A DNA stretch of 51,747 nt. Source: Chloroflexota bacterium. GTDB lineage: Bacteria; Chloroflexota; Anaerolineae; Caldilineales; Caldilineaceae. Positions 39,553-51,500 of the stretch are shown in pieces. The stretch's first letter is position 1. Each line of letters opens with the position of its first letter. Under the pieces are notes generated by a model. The model was not told the origin of the DNA, made no database searches, and saw nothing but the letters and a program-made list of their open reading frames with translations. The DNA is taken from the NCBI GenBank assembly GCA_018969295.1, contig JAGWYN010000031.1, forward strand, positions 1-51,747, given 5' to 3'. The translations under genes and the position numbers were made by a program.

Positions 39553-42327
39553 ATGGCAGCCTACAACGAGCAACACAACGTGCAACTTCATGATTTACCG
39601 TCCATCCCTCCTGATCTAGTGCCACGGCCGGCCGTTTGGGCCAAACTGGAACAAGCCTTGCGCTATCCGTTGACGGTCGTCGTTGCCCCGGGCGGGTACG
39701 GCAAGACAACCACGGTCGTCTCCTGGCTTCACCAGAGCTCGGCCGCAGCGACGGTCGATGTGGCCTGGTGTGGCCTGGAACGCGTGGACAACAGCCTGCA
39801 TTATTTTTGTTCACATCTGGTCGAAGCGGTTCAGCAGGCCAGACCTGAGGGATGTGCGCGGACCGTCCAGATCCTGAACGGGCTGGTCCCGCTGACGCCC
39901 GACAACCTGGCCAGCCAGCTTGTCCAGGATCTGGACGGACTGGGCCGCCCGCTGTTGTTGGTGATCGACGACTGTCATCTGCTGGTGGAGCCAGCGGCGC
40001 ATGTCTTTTTGGAAAAACTGCTGGGAAGGCTCCCCAGGAGCGTTTCACTGATGATTTTGTCGCGTCGGCGCCTGCCGCTGCCGATGTCACGCCTGCGCAG
40101 CCAGCAGCGGCTCCTGGAAATTCGGCTGGGGGATCTGCTGCTGAACAGCGCAGAGTCCGCGCAGCTATTGGAAGGAATGTTGCAGGTTCGATTGACGCCC
40201 AGAGCGGCCGAACTGGCCCAGCAACGGCTCCACGGCTGGGGGGCTGGCCTGCGTCTGCTGGCGCTCTCGCTGCGCGGCCAGCCAGAGGTCGAATCCTACT
40301 TGACCGACCTGGGACGCAACCCGACCCAGTATCTGACCGATTATTTCATGGACGAAGTGCTGGCCAACCAAAGCTCTGCTATGGAATCCTTTTTGTTGCG
40401 AACGTCGATCCTGTCGATGTTGACGCCAGAACTGTGCGCTGCGGTGTTGGATTTTCCGCCGCGCACAGCGATTGCAGCGCTGTTGGACCAGGTAGTGGCG
40501 GACAATCTTTTTGTCGTTCCTTTGAACGAACAGGCGACGATCTATCGGTATCACGATCTCTTCCAATCCATGTTGCAGACAAGATTGCACGCAGTCTGTA
40601 CGCCGGAGGAGGTGTCGGCAGCCTATCGCCGCGTGGCGGATTGTTATGTAGATCAGGGCCATGTGGAGCATGCCATTGACGCGTACGTGCAGGCTGGCGC
40701 ACTGGAAGCCGCCTGTGACTTGATCGAGCGGCAGGTGGCTGTTTTACAAAACAGTGAGCAGTGGCAGCTCTTGAATACATACCTGCTGCTTCTGCCTGCG
40801 GAGCAGGTCGAGCGCAGACCGGCGTTGCTGTTGGCCCAGGCGTGGCTGCAGGCGTTTTATTTTCAACTGGGCCGCCAGCGCGAAACAGTGGCCAAGGTGG
40901 GGAAACTTCTGGAAGAGCCAACCAGCCAGCAGCCCTCTGCCAGGATGGCCCGTCTGCGCGCCGAGCAGGAACTGCTGGCGGTCGACCACGAGATCTTTCC
41001 AGCCACCCTGGCCGATCTGCCCGAGGTGGAACGGCGGGTACGGGCGGTGCTGACGTTGCTGCCGGTGGAATGGCAGCATGTGCGTGGGACAGCCTGGCTC
41101 TACCTGGCGCGCCACTTTCAGCGCTGCGGCCGATTCCAGGAAGCAGCAGACCAGATCGAACAAGAACTGCAGCGGGCGGATCCTGTGCAGCGGACCTACA
41201 TTGCCCGTCTCTACCAGGCGATCAGCGTGATCCACGCCTTGGAGGGCAAGATCGTCCAGATGCCATTTTGGTCGCGCGAACATCTGGAGGTGGCAGAACA
41301 GGCCCGCTTGCCGGCAACCGCTGTGTGGGCACGACAGATTTCGCTCGCCTACCTTTTCAACCAGGTCGATCGGGACGAAGAAGTCATCCAGATGTGCTAT
41401 ACGGTTTTCCGTCAGCCCTATGCATCCCCCGTGCATGCGCTGCTCATCATGGCCTATGCGTTGTTGTTGATTCTGGAACAAAGGCAGCAGCACAGCCGGG
41501 CATTGCAGATTCTGTCCGATCTGCGGGAGGTCTTCAACGTGATCGGCAGCCCGGAGACAAAAGCGCACCTTCATTTTCTCGAAGTTGTGGCATCCATCTG
41601 GTCAGACAACGTACAGGCAGCCCTGCCATGGCTGATGCACTATGACATCTACCGCTCAGGCCCTGCAACGCCAATTTTGGGCCTGACCTGGGGGTACGGC
41701 ATGCTGGTGGTTCGGACGCCGGAAGCCTTGGCTGCCGGCGCTGCTGGCATGCGCCACTTGATCGAGATCTATACCCGCCACAATGTCAAACTTTGGCTCG
41801 GCGAGACCCAGGTGCTCCTGGCACGCATCTATGCAGCGTTGGAAGAATGGGAGGCAGCCCTTCCGCTCCTCGCTGCTGCCCTTCTGGAGAACGCACAGAA
41901 CGGGCTGAGGCGTTATTTTCTGGCGGACGACCCAGCGCTGGAGAGGATGTTGACCATCCTGCAAAATGACCTGGCAGCCGGCAGCACGGCCAAACAGGCG
42001 ATCTGCCTGCGCCGACGATGGATGGGGGGCCAGAAGATGTTGACCCAGCAGAGCCAGAAAGAAGACCCCTCTTTCGAAGCGGAAATTCAGAAGGCACCGC
42101 GCGCAGCCGAAAAAACCGAAGCCGCCGGACTGACCGAACGTGAAGTGCAGATCCTGCTCCTCCTCTCCGAACATTTGACCAAGCAGCAGATCGCCAGCCG
42201 TCTGTACCTGTCCCCGCACACGGTGGATAAATATGTCCGCAGCATCTATGCCAAGCTGGATGTCCGCACCCGTCTCGGGGCTGTGATGCAGGCACAGGCA
42301 CTGGGATACCTGCGTGCGGACGCCTGA
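39553..42327 (+). CDS. MalT-like LuxR family ATP-dependent transcription regulator
   Basis: 924 aa from ATG 39553; TTG 39547 is an alternative. STAND ATPase: Walker A 'APGGYGKTT' (45-53), Walker B 'LLVIDDCH' around Asp139, then a winged-helix part with 'YRYHDLFQSMLQ'. Helical TPR-like repeats fill about 400-800, and a C-terminal LuxR helix-turn-helix lies at 860-905 ('LTEREVQILLLLSEHLTKQQIA', 'LSPHTVDKYVRSIYAKL'). Such proteins activate genes when they bind an inducer and ATP. It lies 252 bases before a giant surface-protein gene whose leader holds an inverted repeat, a plausible target. Confidence 0.92.
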   Translation: MAAYNEQHNVQLHDLPSIPPDLVPRPAVWAKLEQALRYPLTVVVAPGGYGKTTTVVSWLHQSSAAATVDVAWCGLERVDNSLHYFCSHLVEAVQQARPEGCARTVQILNGLVPLTPDNLASQLVQDLDGLGRPLLLVIDDCHLLVEPAAHVFLEKLLGRLPRSVSLMILSRRRLPLPMSRLRSQQRLLEIRLGDLLLNSAESAQLLEGMLQVRLTPRAAELAQQRLHGWGAGLRLLALSLRGQPEVESYLTDLGRNPTQYLTDYFMDEVLANQSSAMESFLLRTSILSMLTPELCAAVLDFPPRTAIAALLDQVVADNLFVVPLNEQATIYRYHDLFQSMLQTRLHAVCTPEEVSAAYRRVADCYVDQGHVEHAIDAYVQAGALEAACDLIERQVAVLQNSEQWQLLNTYLLLLPAEQVERRPALLLAQAWLQAFYFQLGRQRETVAKVGKLLEEPTSQQPSARMARLRAEQELLAVDHEIFPATLADLPEVERRVRAVLTLLPVEWQHVRGTAWLYLARHFQRCGRFQEAADQIEQELQRADPVQRTYIARLYQAISVIHALEGKIVQMPFWSREHLEVAEQARLPATAVWARQISLAYLFNQVDRDEEVIQMCYTVFRQPYASPVHALLIMAYALLLILEQRQQHSRALQILSDLREVFNVIGSPETKAHLHFLEVVASIWSDNVQAALPWLMHYDIYRSGPATPILGLTWGYGMLVVRTPEALAAGAAGMRHLIEIYTRHNVKLWLGETQVLLARIYAALEEWEAALPLLAAALLENAQNGLRRYFLADDPALERMLTILQNDLAAGSTAKQAICLRRRWMGGQKMLTQQSQKEDPSFEAEIQKAPRAAEKTEAAGLTEREVQILLLLSEHLTKQQIASRLYLSPHTVDKYVRSIYAKLDVRTRLGAVMQAQALGYLRADA

Positions 42328-42444
42328 AACTGCCCCATTGTCCCCCGCAGCTTCATCGCTGAAAAGGACGTGAACGCGTCTCACAAAGGACGCGATCGCG
42401 TACTGGTCTTGTAAAGCCCAATCTTCATAATCATATCTGGACCT

Positions 42445-42469
42445 AGATGGGTGGCACCGTCACCCATCT
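42445..42469. promoter_or_regulatory. Inverted repeat, candidate operator before the giant surface protein
   Basis: AGATGGGTG (42445-42453) and CACCCATCT (42461-42469) are perfect reverse complements with a 7-base spacer, and a further half-site (CTGGGTGGATG) follows. No T-run follows, so it is not an obvious terminator. Confidence 0.55.
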
Positions 42470-42579
42470 GGGTGGATGTCGCACCGAATAATACAGAAGG
42501 GAAGTAGCCGCCTGCTGGAAATCGGCTGTCTTGGTTTTTGGGCAAAAAGTTGAGTCTTTGGGTGTAAATGGGAGTCGGT

Positions 42580-45500
42580 ATGATGCATTACAAAAAAGCT
42601 TTGGTGCTCTCACTTGTGGTTGTATTGGCTGTGTGTGTGGGAATCTGGTCTGTGGCGTCGGTGGTGGCAGCCCCGTCTGGTGCAGCGTTGGCTGAACCGG
42701 CCCCGGCGGTTCAGCTCCAGACAACCGTACCAATCTCCGGTGTGGTCTTCCTGGACTACAACGGCGATGGATTCCGCAGCACCGTCAGCCAGGAACCCTA
42801 TGCCATTGCGGCGAACAGCACGATGAATGGTCTTTGGCCGGTGGATTCTGGCGTGGCAGGGATCACCGTGACCGCATACATCAGCGGCAGCGTGGCACCG
42901 GCAGCCACGACCGCCACCGATGCGAACGGGGTGTACACGCTGAATTTGACCGCAGGCCAGGCCTATCAGATTGTCTTCAGCGGCTACCAGAACAAAGGCT
43001 ACACCGAGAGCGCGCGCGGTCGATTGACCGTTTCCGGGTCGGGTGCAGCAGCACAGGTGGAACCGAACGCCTACACCAACAACGGGGTCACGGTCGAGCC
43101 GTCGGTGGGCAACGGCTTTGTGATTGTCAACCTGACCTCTGGCGCAGCGCTCAACAGCAAGCTGCATTTTGGGCTGGTCAAGGCGGAACTCTACAGCAAC
43201 GTGGCCCCACGCGTGGCCTGGTCGCAGGGAACCGTCGGCACGACAGCTTCCACGGTAGGCGGTACGACCCGCCTGCCCATCATGAACTCGTGGACAGGTG
43301 GCGCGGAGCTGTGGAGCTCACAGACGCCGGTGCTGGAGCGGGACAAGGTGGGCACGGTTTGGGGGCTGGCCTACCAGAATGTGAGCGACCTGCTCTTTGC
43401 CTCGAGCCTGATGCGCCGCTATGCGCCTGTGTTGGCGAGTGATTCCAGGAATGATACGCTCTTCTTGATCGACAACAACCGCAACGCCAATCCCAACTCC
43501 AATCCGAGTGGATCCGGGACGACAGGCACGCTGCTGGGGCAGATCAGCCTCTCGAGCCTGGGCATTGACACAGGCGCTGCCATCACACGCACGCTGAGCA
43601 CCAACGACGCCGAGGCCTTTTCTTTGGTCGGCAAGCGCGGCATCGGCGGCATCGACCTGACCACGAGCGGCTACAACAGTACGCTTTATCTGGCCAACCT
43701 GACCGACCGCAAGATCTATGGCTTGAAGGTCGGCGTGCCTGCAACCACCACACTGAGCAGCGCAGATGTGGTGGAACTGTCGGACGCGCCCTGGATCACC
43801 GGCGACCCCTGCAACGGGATGGGACCCGCGCGGCCGTGGGCGGTGAAGATATACGACGACACCCTCTACGTCGGCCTGGTCTGTACCGGAGAGAGTGCGC
43901 CCAACCGTGTGGTCTACATCAACGCTGGCACGTCGTCTGCATCTGGCGGCTGGAGCGCCGACAAAGAACTCTTAAGCGTGACCGATGCAGCGCTGCGGGC
44001 TGTGCAGGTGAGCATGGGTGGCCGCCACGCATGCATGGTGAACGGCGTCGGCGGGGTGCAGTGCTGGGGGTCGAATGCCGCTGGCCAGCTGGGCAATGGC
44101 ACGACCATTACCTCCAATGTGCCTGTGCAGGTCACGGGTCTGGTCAGCGGCGTGATCGAGGTGGAAGCCAGCCGTACCGACAGGACGAATGTGGATACGC
44201 TGTCCTCTTGCGCGCTGCTGGCAAATGGCACGGTGAGATGCTGGGGAGATGGCAGCAGAGGCCAGTTGGGACAGGGTAACACAACGGATAGCACGACCCC
44301 TGTGCAGGTGGAGATCTCTGCGGGTGTTCCGCTGGCCAACGTGACACAGATTGCGGCCGGCATCAACCACTTCTGTGCAATTTCTGCTGGAAATCTTTTC
44401 TGTTGGGGCCGCAATGATTTTGGTCAAATTGGGAACAACACGACCATCGACCAGATTCGGCCTGTACAAGTTCTGACCGGAAGTGTGACCTCGGTGAGCG
44501 GCGGCGCACACACCTGTGCGGTGCAGGAGGGGGCACTGTGGTGTTGGGGGCTCAACGATGGAGGTCAGCTCGGGCGCGGCAGTTACACAAACAGCAGCAT
44601 CCCCCTGAAGGTCATTAACAGCAACGTCGCTCAAGTGGATGCGAACAGGCACAACACTTGTCTCCTCACCTCCAACGGGGGGCAAGTCATGTGTGCAGGA
44701 ACGGGGTACTACTACGCCAATGGGGTTGGAACCACTGCGGATCAAACCTCTTTTGTCTTTGTGAAGATACAGGGCAGCGGAGGAACCAACCTGGCTGGCG
44801 CTACGGCAGTTGCCGTGAGTTCCACAGGGGCTTGCGCCTTGATGGGTGACAGCCGCCTGATGTGTTGGGGACTGAATGCGAGTGGCGAGCTAGCGAATGG
44901 CAATACCGGCGCAAACGGCCAGGCTATCTATTCCAATGTGAGCGGTGTGCAGTCACTTTCTGGTGGCACGAGTGGCACTGGTACTGGCACCACCTACGGG
45001 AATTTCTGTGCGGTGTTTGGCGGCCGTTATGACCAGCCTGCGCCCTACAATTTTACCCGCTACAGCAATGAGGGCAGCCTGGGGTGTTGGGGGTACAACG
45101 CTCAAGGCCAGCTGGGGAATGGCAATACGACCAACCAAACCGGTCCGGCCTATCTGAACCCTACGGTTCGCACCAACAATACCCCCCTCACCTACACTGT
45201 GCCCATCTCCAATGGGCAGTATCTGGCGACGCTCTTTTTCTATCACAACGCATCGGCGACGCTCAGTGTAACGGTGGAGGGCAGCGCCGCTTCTGTGGCG
45301 GTGGTTACCAACACGCAGACGGTGTACACGAGGGCTGTGACGATCAGTGATGGTGCGCTGAATGTGGTGGTGTCAGGCAGCCCGGCCTTTATCAGTGGTA
45401 TCCAGGTGCAGCAGGACTTTGCCGGCCGTGCGCTGGTCTATGCCCATCCGCTGGCCGCAGATGGCACGCCTGAGACCAGTACGGGGATGACCTGGACGCT

Positions 45501-48500
45501 GCCTATTTCCGTGCCGCTGAACTATGCGCGCTCTTCGACAATCAACGCCAGCACATGTTCGGGCCAGGAGGTGGGCACGCGTAAGAGCGCCAACTGGAAT
45601 GCCTGGGCGGACAGTTACAACGATGCCTGGCACAGCGTTGTTACCAATAGGAGCGGCTGCGGGCCGGTGGGGCGACGCATGACAGCGTGGCCGCAGCCGA
45701 TGCTGGTAGACATCGAGTTTGGGCCGAACGGAAGAATTGCCCTGGGCTTTGCCGACCGCTTTGGCTATCAGATGCGTACCGCAGGCGACCGAAACGACAG
45801 CAACTCGGCTACGAACTACATCACCCAAACCCACCCGCCAGGCAGTGCGGATACGGTGGGTACCGGCTACTATTCACCCGACTATGCGGGCGATCTGCTC
45901 TGCGCCACCGGGACAGGCACAGCCAACAACGCGTGGACGCTGGAGCCGAGCGGTCTATGCAGTGGGGGCGGTGACACCAACAACAGCGGTGGGGCCACCG
46001 AGTTCTTCGGCGACAGGTTTGTCGATAGTCAAAACACGACACACTGGGAGCCTGCGCGCGGTGCACTCTACACCGTGCCCGGTGCGCCGAGTGTGGCAGC
46101 CGACGCCAGCTATATCAAGAACACCTATTTTTACTTTCAGGGTCCTGCCACCTACAGCTGGACGAACGGTGCATGGCTGCGCTCCCAAGGGGCGGTAGCC
46201 CAGAATGCGGGCTTCAGCGGCTCTGTTTCCCCCGACTGGCCCTACTCCGGCAACCAGGTGCATGACTACGAGCTGTTGAGTGCACCGGCCCCTGTGGAGA
46301 TAGGCGATCGTGTCTGGCGAGATCTCAACGCCAACGGACTGCAGGATCCGGGCGAGCCCGGCCTGGCCGGCGTGGTGGTGAGGCTGACCGATTCGCAGGG
46401 GAATACGACGCAGGCAACGACGGATGCGGCCGGCTACTTCCTCTTCAGCAGCGATGCCGACCCAACGCCGACCAACGTGCGCAAGGATAGCAGCACAAGC
46501 CGCATTTACAGCCTGGACGGCAGCTCCTCGACCGAGATCAACCTGCTGCCGGCCGTGTCATCGCCCTTCACGCTGAGCGTTGCGATCACCCAGACGTCGC
46601 TGAGTGTGGGTGGTATCCAGATGTACCCCACCGTTGAGAATATCAACACCGGCATGGGGCCGACCAGCTCGGGTTCAGCCGACGGCGACCCGCGTGACAG
46701 CGACGGCATCGCCGAGATTGTGAACGGCGCAGATGCGAGCGTGATCCGATTCAGTGTCAGCGACGCTGGTACCAACGACAGCTCCTTCGACTTCGGCTTT
46801 GCGTTTGCTGCCCTCCCCATTGGGAACAAGATCTGGCAGGATGCCAACAACAATGGTCTCCTGGATGGCAGCGAAACGGGTATCGCCAATGTGGCCGTTG
46901 AACTTTATATCGATGCCGACAAGAACAACATCTTTACACCCGGCACCGACAGGCTCATCCTGAGCACCACCAGCGACAGCAGCGGCGAGTATCAATTTGT
47001 CAGCAAAATAGCGGGCAATCTGCTTGTGGTGATTACCAACACGAACTTCACCGTGGGCGGTGCTCTGTACAACAAACTGCCCAGCAAATCGTTGGGGTTC
47101 ACCGCAGTGGACGGCAACACCGACCGCAACTCGGTCAGCCATGGCACGCGCTACGGCTTGCTGGGCAGCGGCGGCTACGTGGCATCCAATGTGGTGACGA
47201 TTTCCAACCGCCGCGAGCCAGACACTGCGGTGGACGGCGACGATACATCTGGAAACCTGACAATCGACTTTGGCTTCATCGACGTGACCTCCTGTACGGT
47301 GGGCAACGGGGATGTGGGCGGTTCCATTTTCATCGATAGCAACTTCAACGGCCTGGTTGAGACAAGTAAGGATCTGCTTCCCCAGGATGTGCGCGTCTTT
47401 GCCTACAACGCGCAAAACAGTGTGGTCATGTCAGCGACGGTGAGCGCCGATGGCCGTTATGTGCTGCCCGGTCTGTACAGCAGCCGCCCGGCGACTGAGA
47501 CGTTGCGCTTTGAGTTCACCAATCTTCCCGACGGTTTTGGCTCGGGGCCTGATGCTTCGTACGGTGTGGCAGCAGGCACGGTGATTACCGGTTCGGGGAC
47601 GAGCATTCAGTTCCGCAGCGGTGCCTCCTGCAACGTCAATTATGGCGTGACCAATCTTTACTCGTCCAGCTGCTCCAGCTCCTATCTGGCGCAGTGCGTC
47701 ATGTACGGCGGTGCCTACAACGACGGCAACCCTCTTTCACCAGGCAGCAAGGCGGCCAACGGTGACTTCGTCGTCAGCTACCAGTATGGGGCGCAGGGTG
47801 TCCGCACCGGCGACTATCTGGTTGAGGCTTTCGGGGCCGATGTGGGTGCGATCTGGGGCATGGCGGCGAACAAACCGCAGGGCACCCTCCTGGTCGCTGC
47901 AACGGTCAAGCGCACGGTACAGCTTGGGCCGTTGGGGCTTGGTGGGATCTACCGCATGACGTTGCGCGACAACGATTCTCCGCAACGGTTTCTCAACCTG
48001 ACACAACTGGGAATTGATGTGGGGGCCTCCAATATTCCCAGCAATGCTGTGCGATCTGCCGACCATGACGACCCAGAGGTGGTTGGCAACTGGGTAGGCC
48101 GTGCCGGCATCGGCGACATCGACATGGACGTCAGGGGACAAACTCTTTGGGTCACCAACCTCTATGACAAGAAGCTGATCGCCATCAACATCGCGGGCAA
48201 GACAGAAATGTCGGGCACCAACCCGGTGACCGTGAACGACATTCTGCTCCAAACGCCCATCCCCATGCCGGCGTGTCCGCAGTATGCGCCGACAGTGGGA
48301 GTGACGACCACGGTTGCCAGCGGCGAAGGTCGGCCGTGGGGGATCGCAGTGCGCAAGGATTTCAGCTCTGGCAAGGACTACGTCTACGCCGGTGTGGTCT
48401 GCGATGCCTCAATTTCGTTAGACCGCCAGCATCTGACGGCAGCCGTCTACCGCTACGATGTGGGAGCTGCCAGCTGGATGACGACGCCTCTGGTCAGCTT

Positions 48501-51500
48501 CCCGCTCAACTACAGGACACACGCGCAGGCCGGCAACGATATCTACAACCGCTACTTCCAACCGTGGTTGCCCATGGCGCTCAATGTCCCCACCTACAAG
48601 CAGCCGATTCTGGCCGACATCGACTTCGACGACGACGGCTCGATGGTGGTACAGATCATCGACCGTTCAGCGCACCAACGCACGCCCTATCAGAGAAATC
48701 CAAAACCCTCTTTCTTCGCAACGGGCGGCGATACCCTGCGTTTCTGCAAGATAGGTGACAGCTATGTCGCCCAGGGGCTCGTGGGGTGTGGGTTGGCCAA
48801 GCTGAATCAACTCGGCCTCAATGGAGGCCAATTTTACTACGGTGTCTATGCGGCCGGCCTTCATTACAACACGCAAGCTGGCGGCATCGCCATCATGGAA
48901 GGCACACGCGAGGTTGCGGTCGCCATGATGGACCCGTTCGACACAGCCGACACGAACGGGACGATCTATGTCAGCAGCCTGACGGGCGATCGCACTGGAT
49001 TGGGGTATCTGACAGTGCCCAAAGACAAGACGCTGGGAACCTTCCGGAAGGGGAGCGGTCTCGGCGATATGGAAGTGATGTGCGAACCGTCGCCCCTGGA
49101 GATCGGCAACCGAATCTGGCTGGATTCTGACAAAAACGGCATTCAGGATACCGATGAAACGCCTTTCACCAACCTCACCGTGCGCCTCTACCGTATTGGC
49201 CCCGATAGACGTTGGAATACGGCGGATGATGTGCTTGTGGCCACGACGACGACCAACAGTCGGGGCGAATATATCTTCAGCGATCGGACAGACGGCAACG
49301 CCGACCGAGATCTGTACGCAACGACCGACTACCAGGTGCGTGTCGACACCACACAGACGCCTCTGCTCCCCTATGTGATCACCCAGCGCAACGCGCAGAT
49401 GGGGGTGAGCGTTCGGGCCGACGAGTCCAGCCGCAACAACTACGCTGACCTGCGCGACTCCGACGCCGTGATGGTAGGCACCGAGGCGGTCATTCAGCTG
49501 ACAACGAACATCTACCGAGACAACAACCATACCTACGACATCGGCTTTCACCTGGCGCCTGCCAGCATCGGCAATTATGTCTGGTTCGATACCAATCGGG
49601 ATGGTCTTCAGGGTGCAGCCGAGACCGGTGTGCCCGGTGTTGTGGTGGAGCTGCGCGATGTCAATGGAACCGTGGTTGCGACCACAACGACCGATGCGCG
49701 CGGCTATTACCTCTTCGACAAACTTGATCCGGCCGACTATTCGCTCAAGTTCTCCCCGCCGGCTGGGTATCTTATCAGCCCACAGGATGCCGGCAGCAAC
49801 AACGCTGTGGACAGCGACGTCGACCCTGCTACAGGGACGACTGTCAACACCACCCTTGCGGCGCGCGAAAACGACCTGAGCTGGGATTTGGGCTTGTTCC
49901 TGCCTGTTGCCCCAGCCAGCCTGGGCGACCGTGTCTGGTTCGATACGGACAAAGATGGTCTCCAGGATACTGGGGAACCGGGGGTCAACGGCGTCGTGGT
50001 GAAGCTCTACACCAGCGCCGGCCAGCTGCTCGCAACGACAACGACCGATGCCGCCGGCAACTATCTTTTCCCGAATCTGGTGCCTGGGGACTACTATGTC
50101 GAGTTTACACCGCCTTCAGGGTACGGCATCAGCCCGAAGGACGTCGGGACGAACGACGGCACCGACAGCGACGTGGACCCGACGACGAAGCGCACGGCAA
50201 CTACGTCGCTCGTGTCCGGAGAGAACGACCTGAGCTGGGACCTGGGCCTCACTGTGCCGACACAGCCGGCCAGCATCGGCGACCGAGTCTGGTTCGACAC
50301 AGATCAGGACGGGATTCAGGATACCGGTGAGACAGGTGTGGCCAATGTCAAGGTGGAGCTGTACGATGCCAGCGGCAATGTCGTAGGGACGCTCTACACC
50401 GACAGCAACGGCAACTACAACTTCACTAACCTGCCGCCGGGTGATTACTATGTACGCTTCTCTCCACCCTCCGGCTACGCGATCAGCCCGCAGAATGCCG
50501 GCGGTGCGGCTGGCAACGACCAGACGACCGGTGGAACGAATGACAGCGATGCCGACGCCGCGACCGGTGAAACACCCTACACTACGCTGGTGGCAGGTGA
50601 AAATGACTCGACCTGGGATCTGGGGATCTTCCTGACAGCGCAGCCGGCGAGCATCGGCAACCGCATCTGGTACGACACCAACAAGGATGGCGTTCAGGAT
50701 CCAGCTGAAAGCACAAATGTAGCAGATGTGACTGTCGTGCTCTACAACAGCGACGGCAGCGTGCGCGCCACGACGGTCACCACATCGACAGGCATCTGGC
50801 AGTTCGACAACCTTGCGCCTGGCGATTACTATGTGCAGTTCTACCCACCTGCAGGCTACGCAATCAGCCCACAGGATGCAGGCGGCAACACGGTGCGCAG
50901 CAGCGGCGATCCGGTCACAGGCATGACCATCTCCACGACGCTGGCTGCAGGCGAGGTGGATCTGACCTGGGACCTGGGTCTATACGACCTGCCGGCTCAG
51001 TTCGGCGACCGGGTCTGGATCGAAAGCGACACGGACGGTCTGGCCAGCACCGGCGTGATCACGCCGGTGGCCGGGATGGTGATCACGGCGACCGGCGCCA
51101 ACGGCACGGTCTATACAACGACGACGAATGCTCAGGGCTACTACTCGTTTACAGTAGCTGCAGGGACCTACACGGTGACCTACGGAAGTGTGCCGTCGAG
51201 CTATGGCAGTATGGTGCCCAGCGGCACACCCGGCGGGAGCAGCGAGAGCGGCAGCGAGGGTGGCTACCAACAAAACGGCAACCCAGACCAGAGCCACCAG
51301 AACAACACGACGGTGACGGTGGGGGCGGGTGAAGCCAACTGGACAGTAGATTTTGCGTTCACGCTGCCGGCTCAGTTCGGCGACCGGGTCTGGATCGAAA
51401 GCGACACGGACGGTCTGGCGAACACAGGGGTGATCACGCCGGTGGCGGGGATGGTGATCACGGCGACCGGCGCCAACGGCACGGTCTATACGGCGGTGAC

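Noticed and set aside
42391..42400. CGCGATCGCG palindrome in the leader of the giant gene, containing the HIP1 octamer GCGATCGC
   Set aside because: I saw no array or regulatory context for it; a single occurrence in GC-rich DNA is unremarkable.
42506..42535. Weak stem AGCCG/CGGCT followed by TTGGTTTTT as a terminator or riboswitch in the giant-gene leader
   Set aside because: Only five pairs with a 12-base loop; no riboswitch class was recognised.
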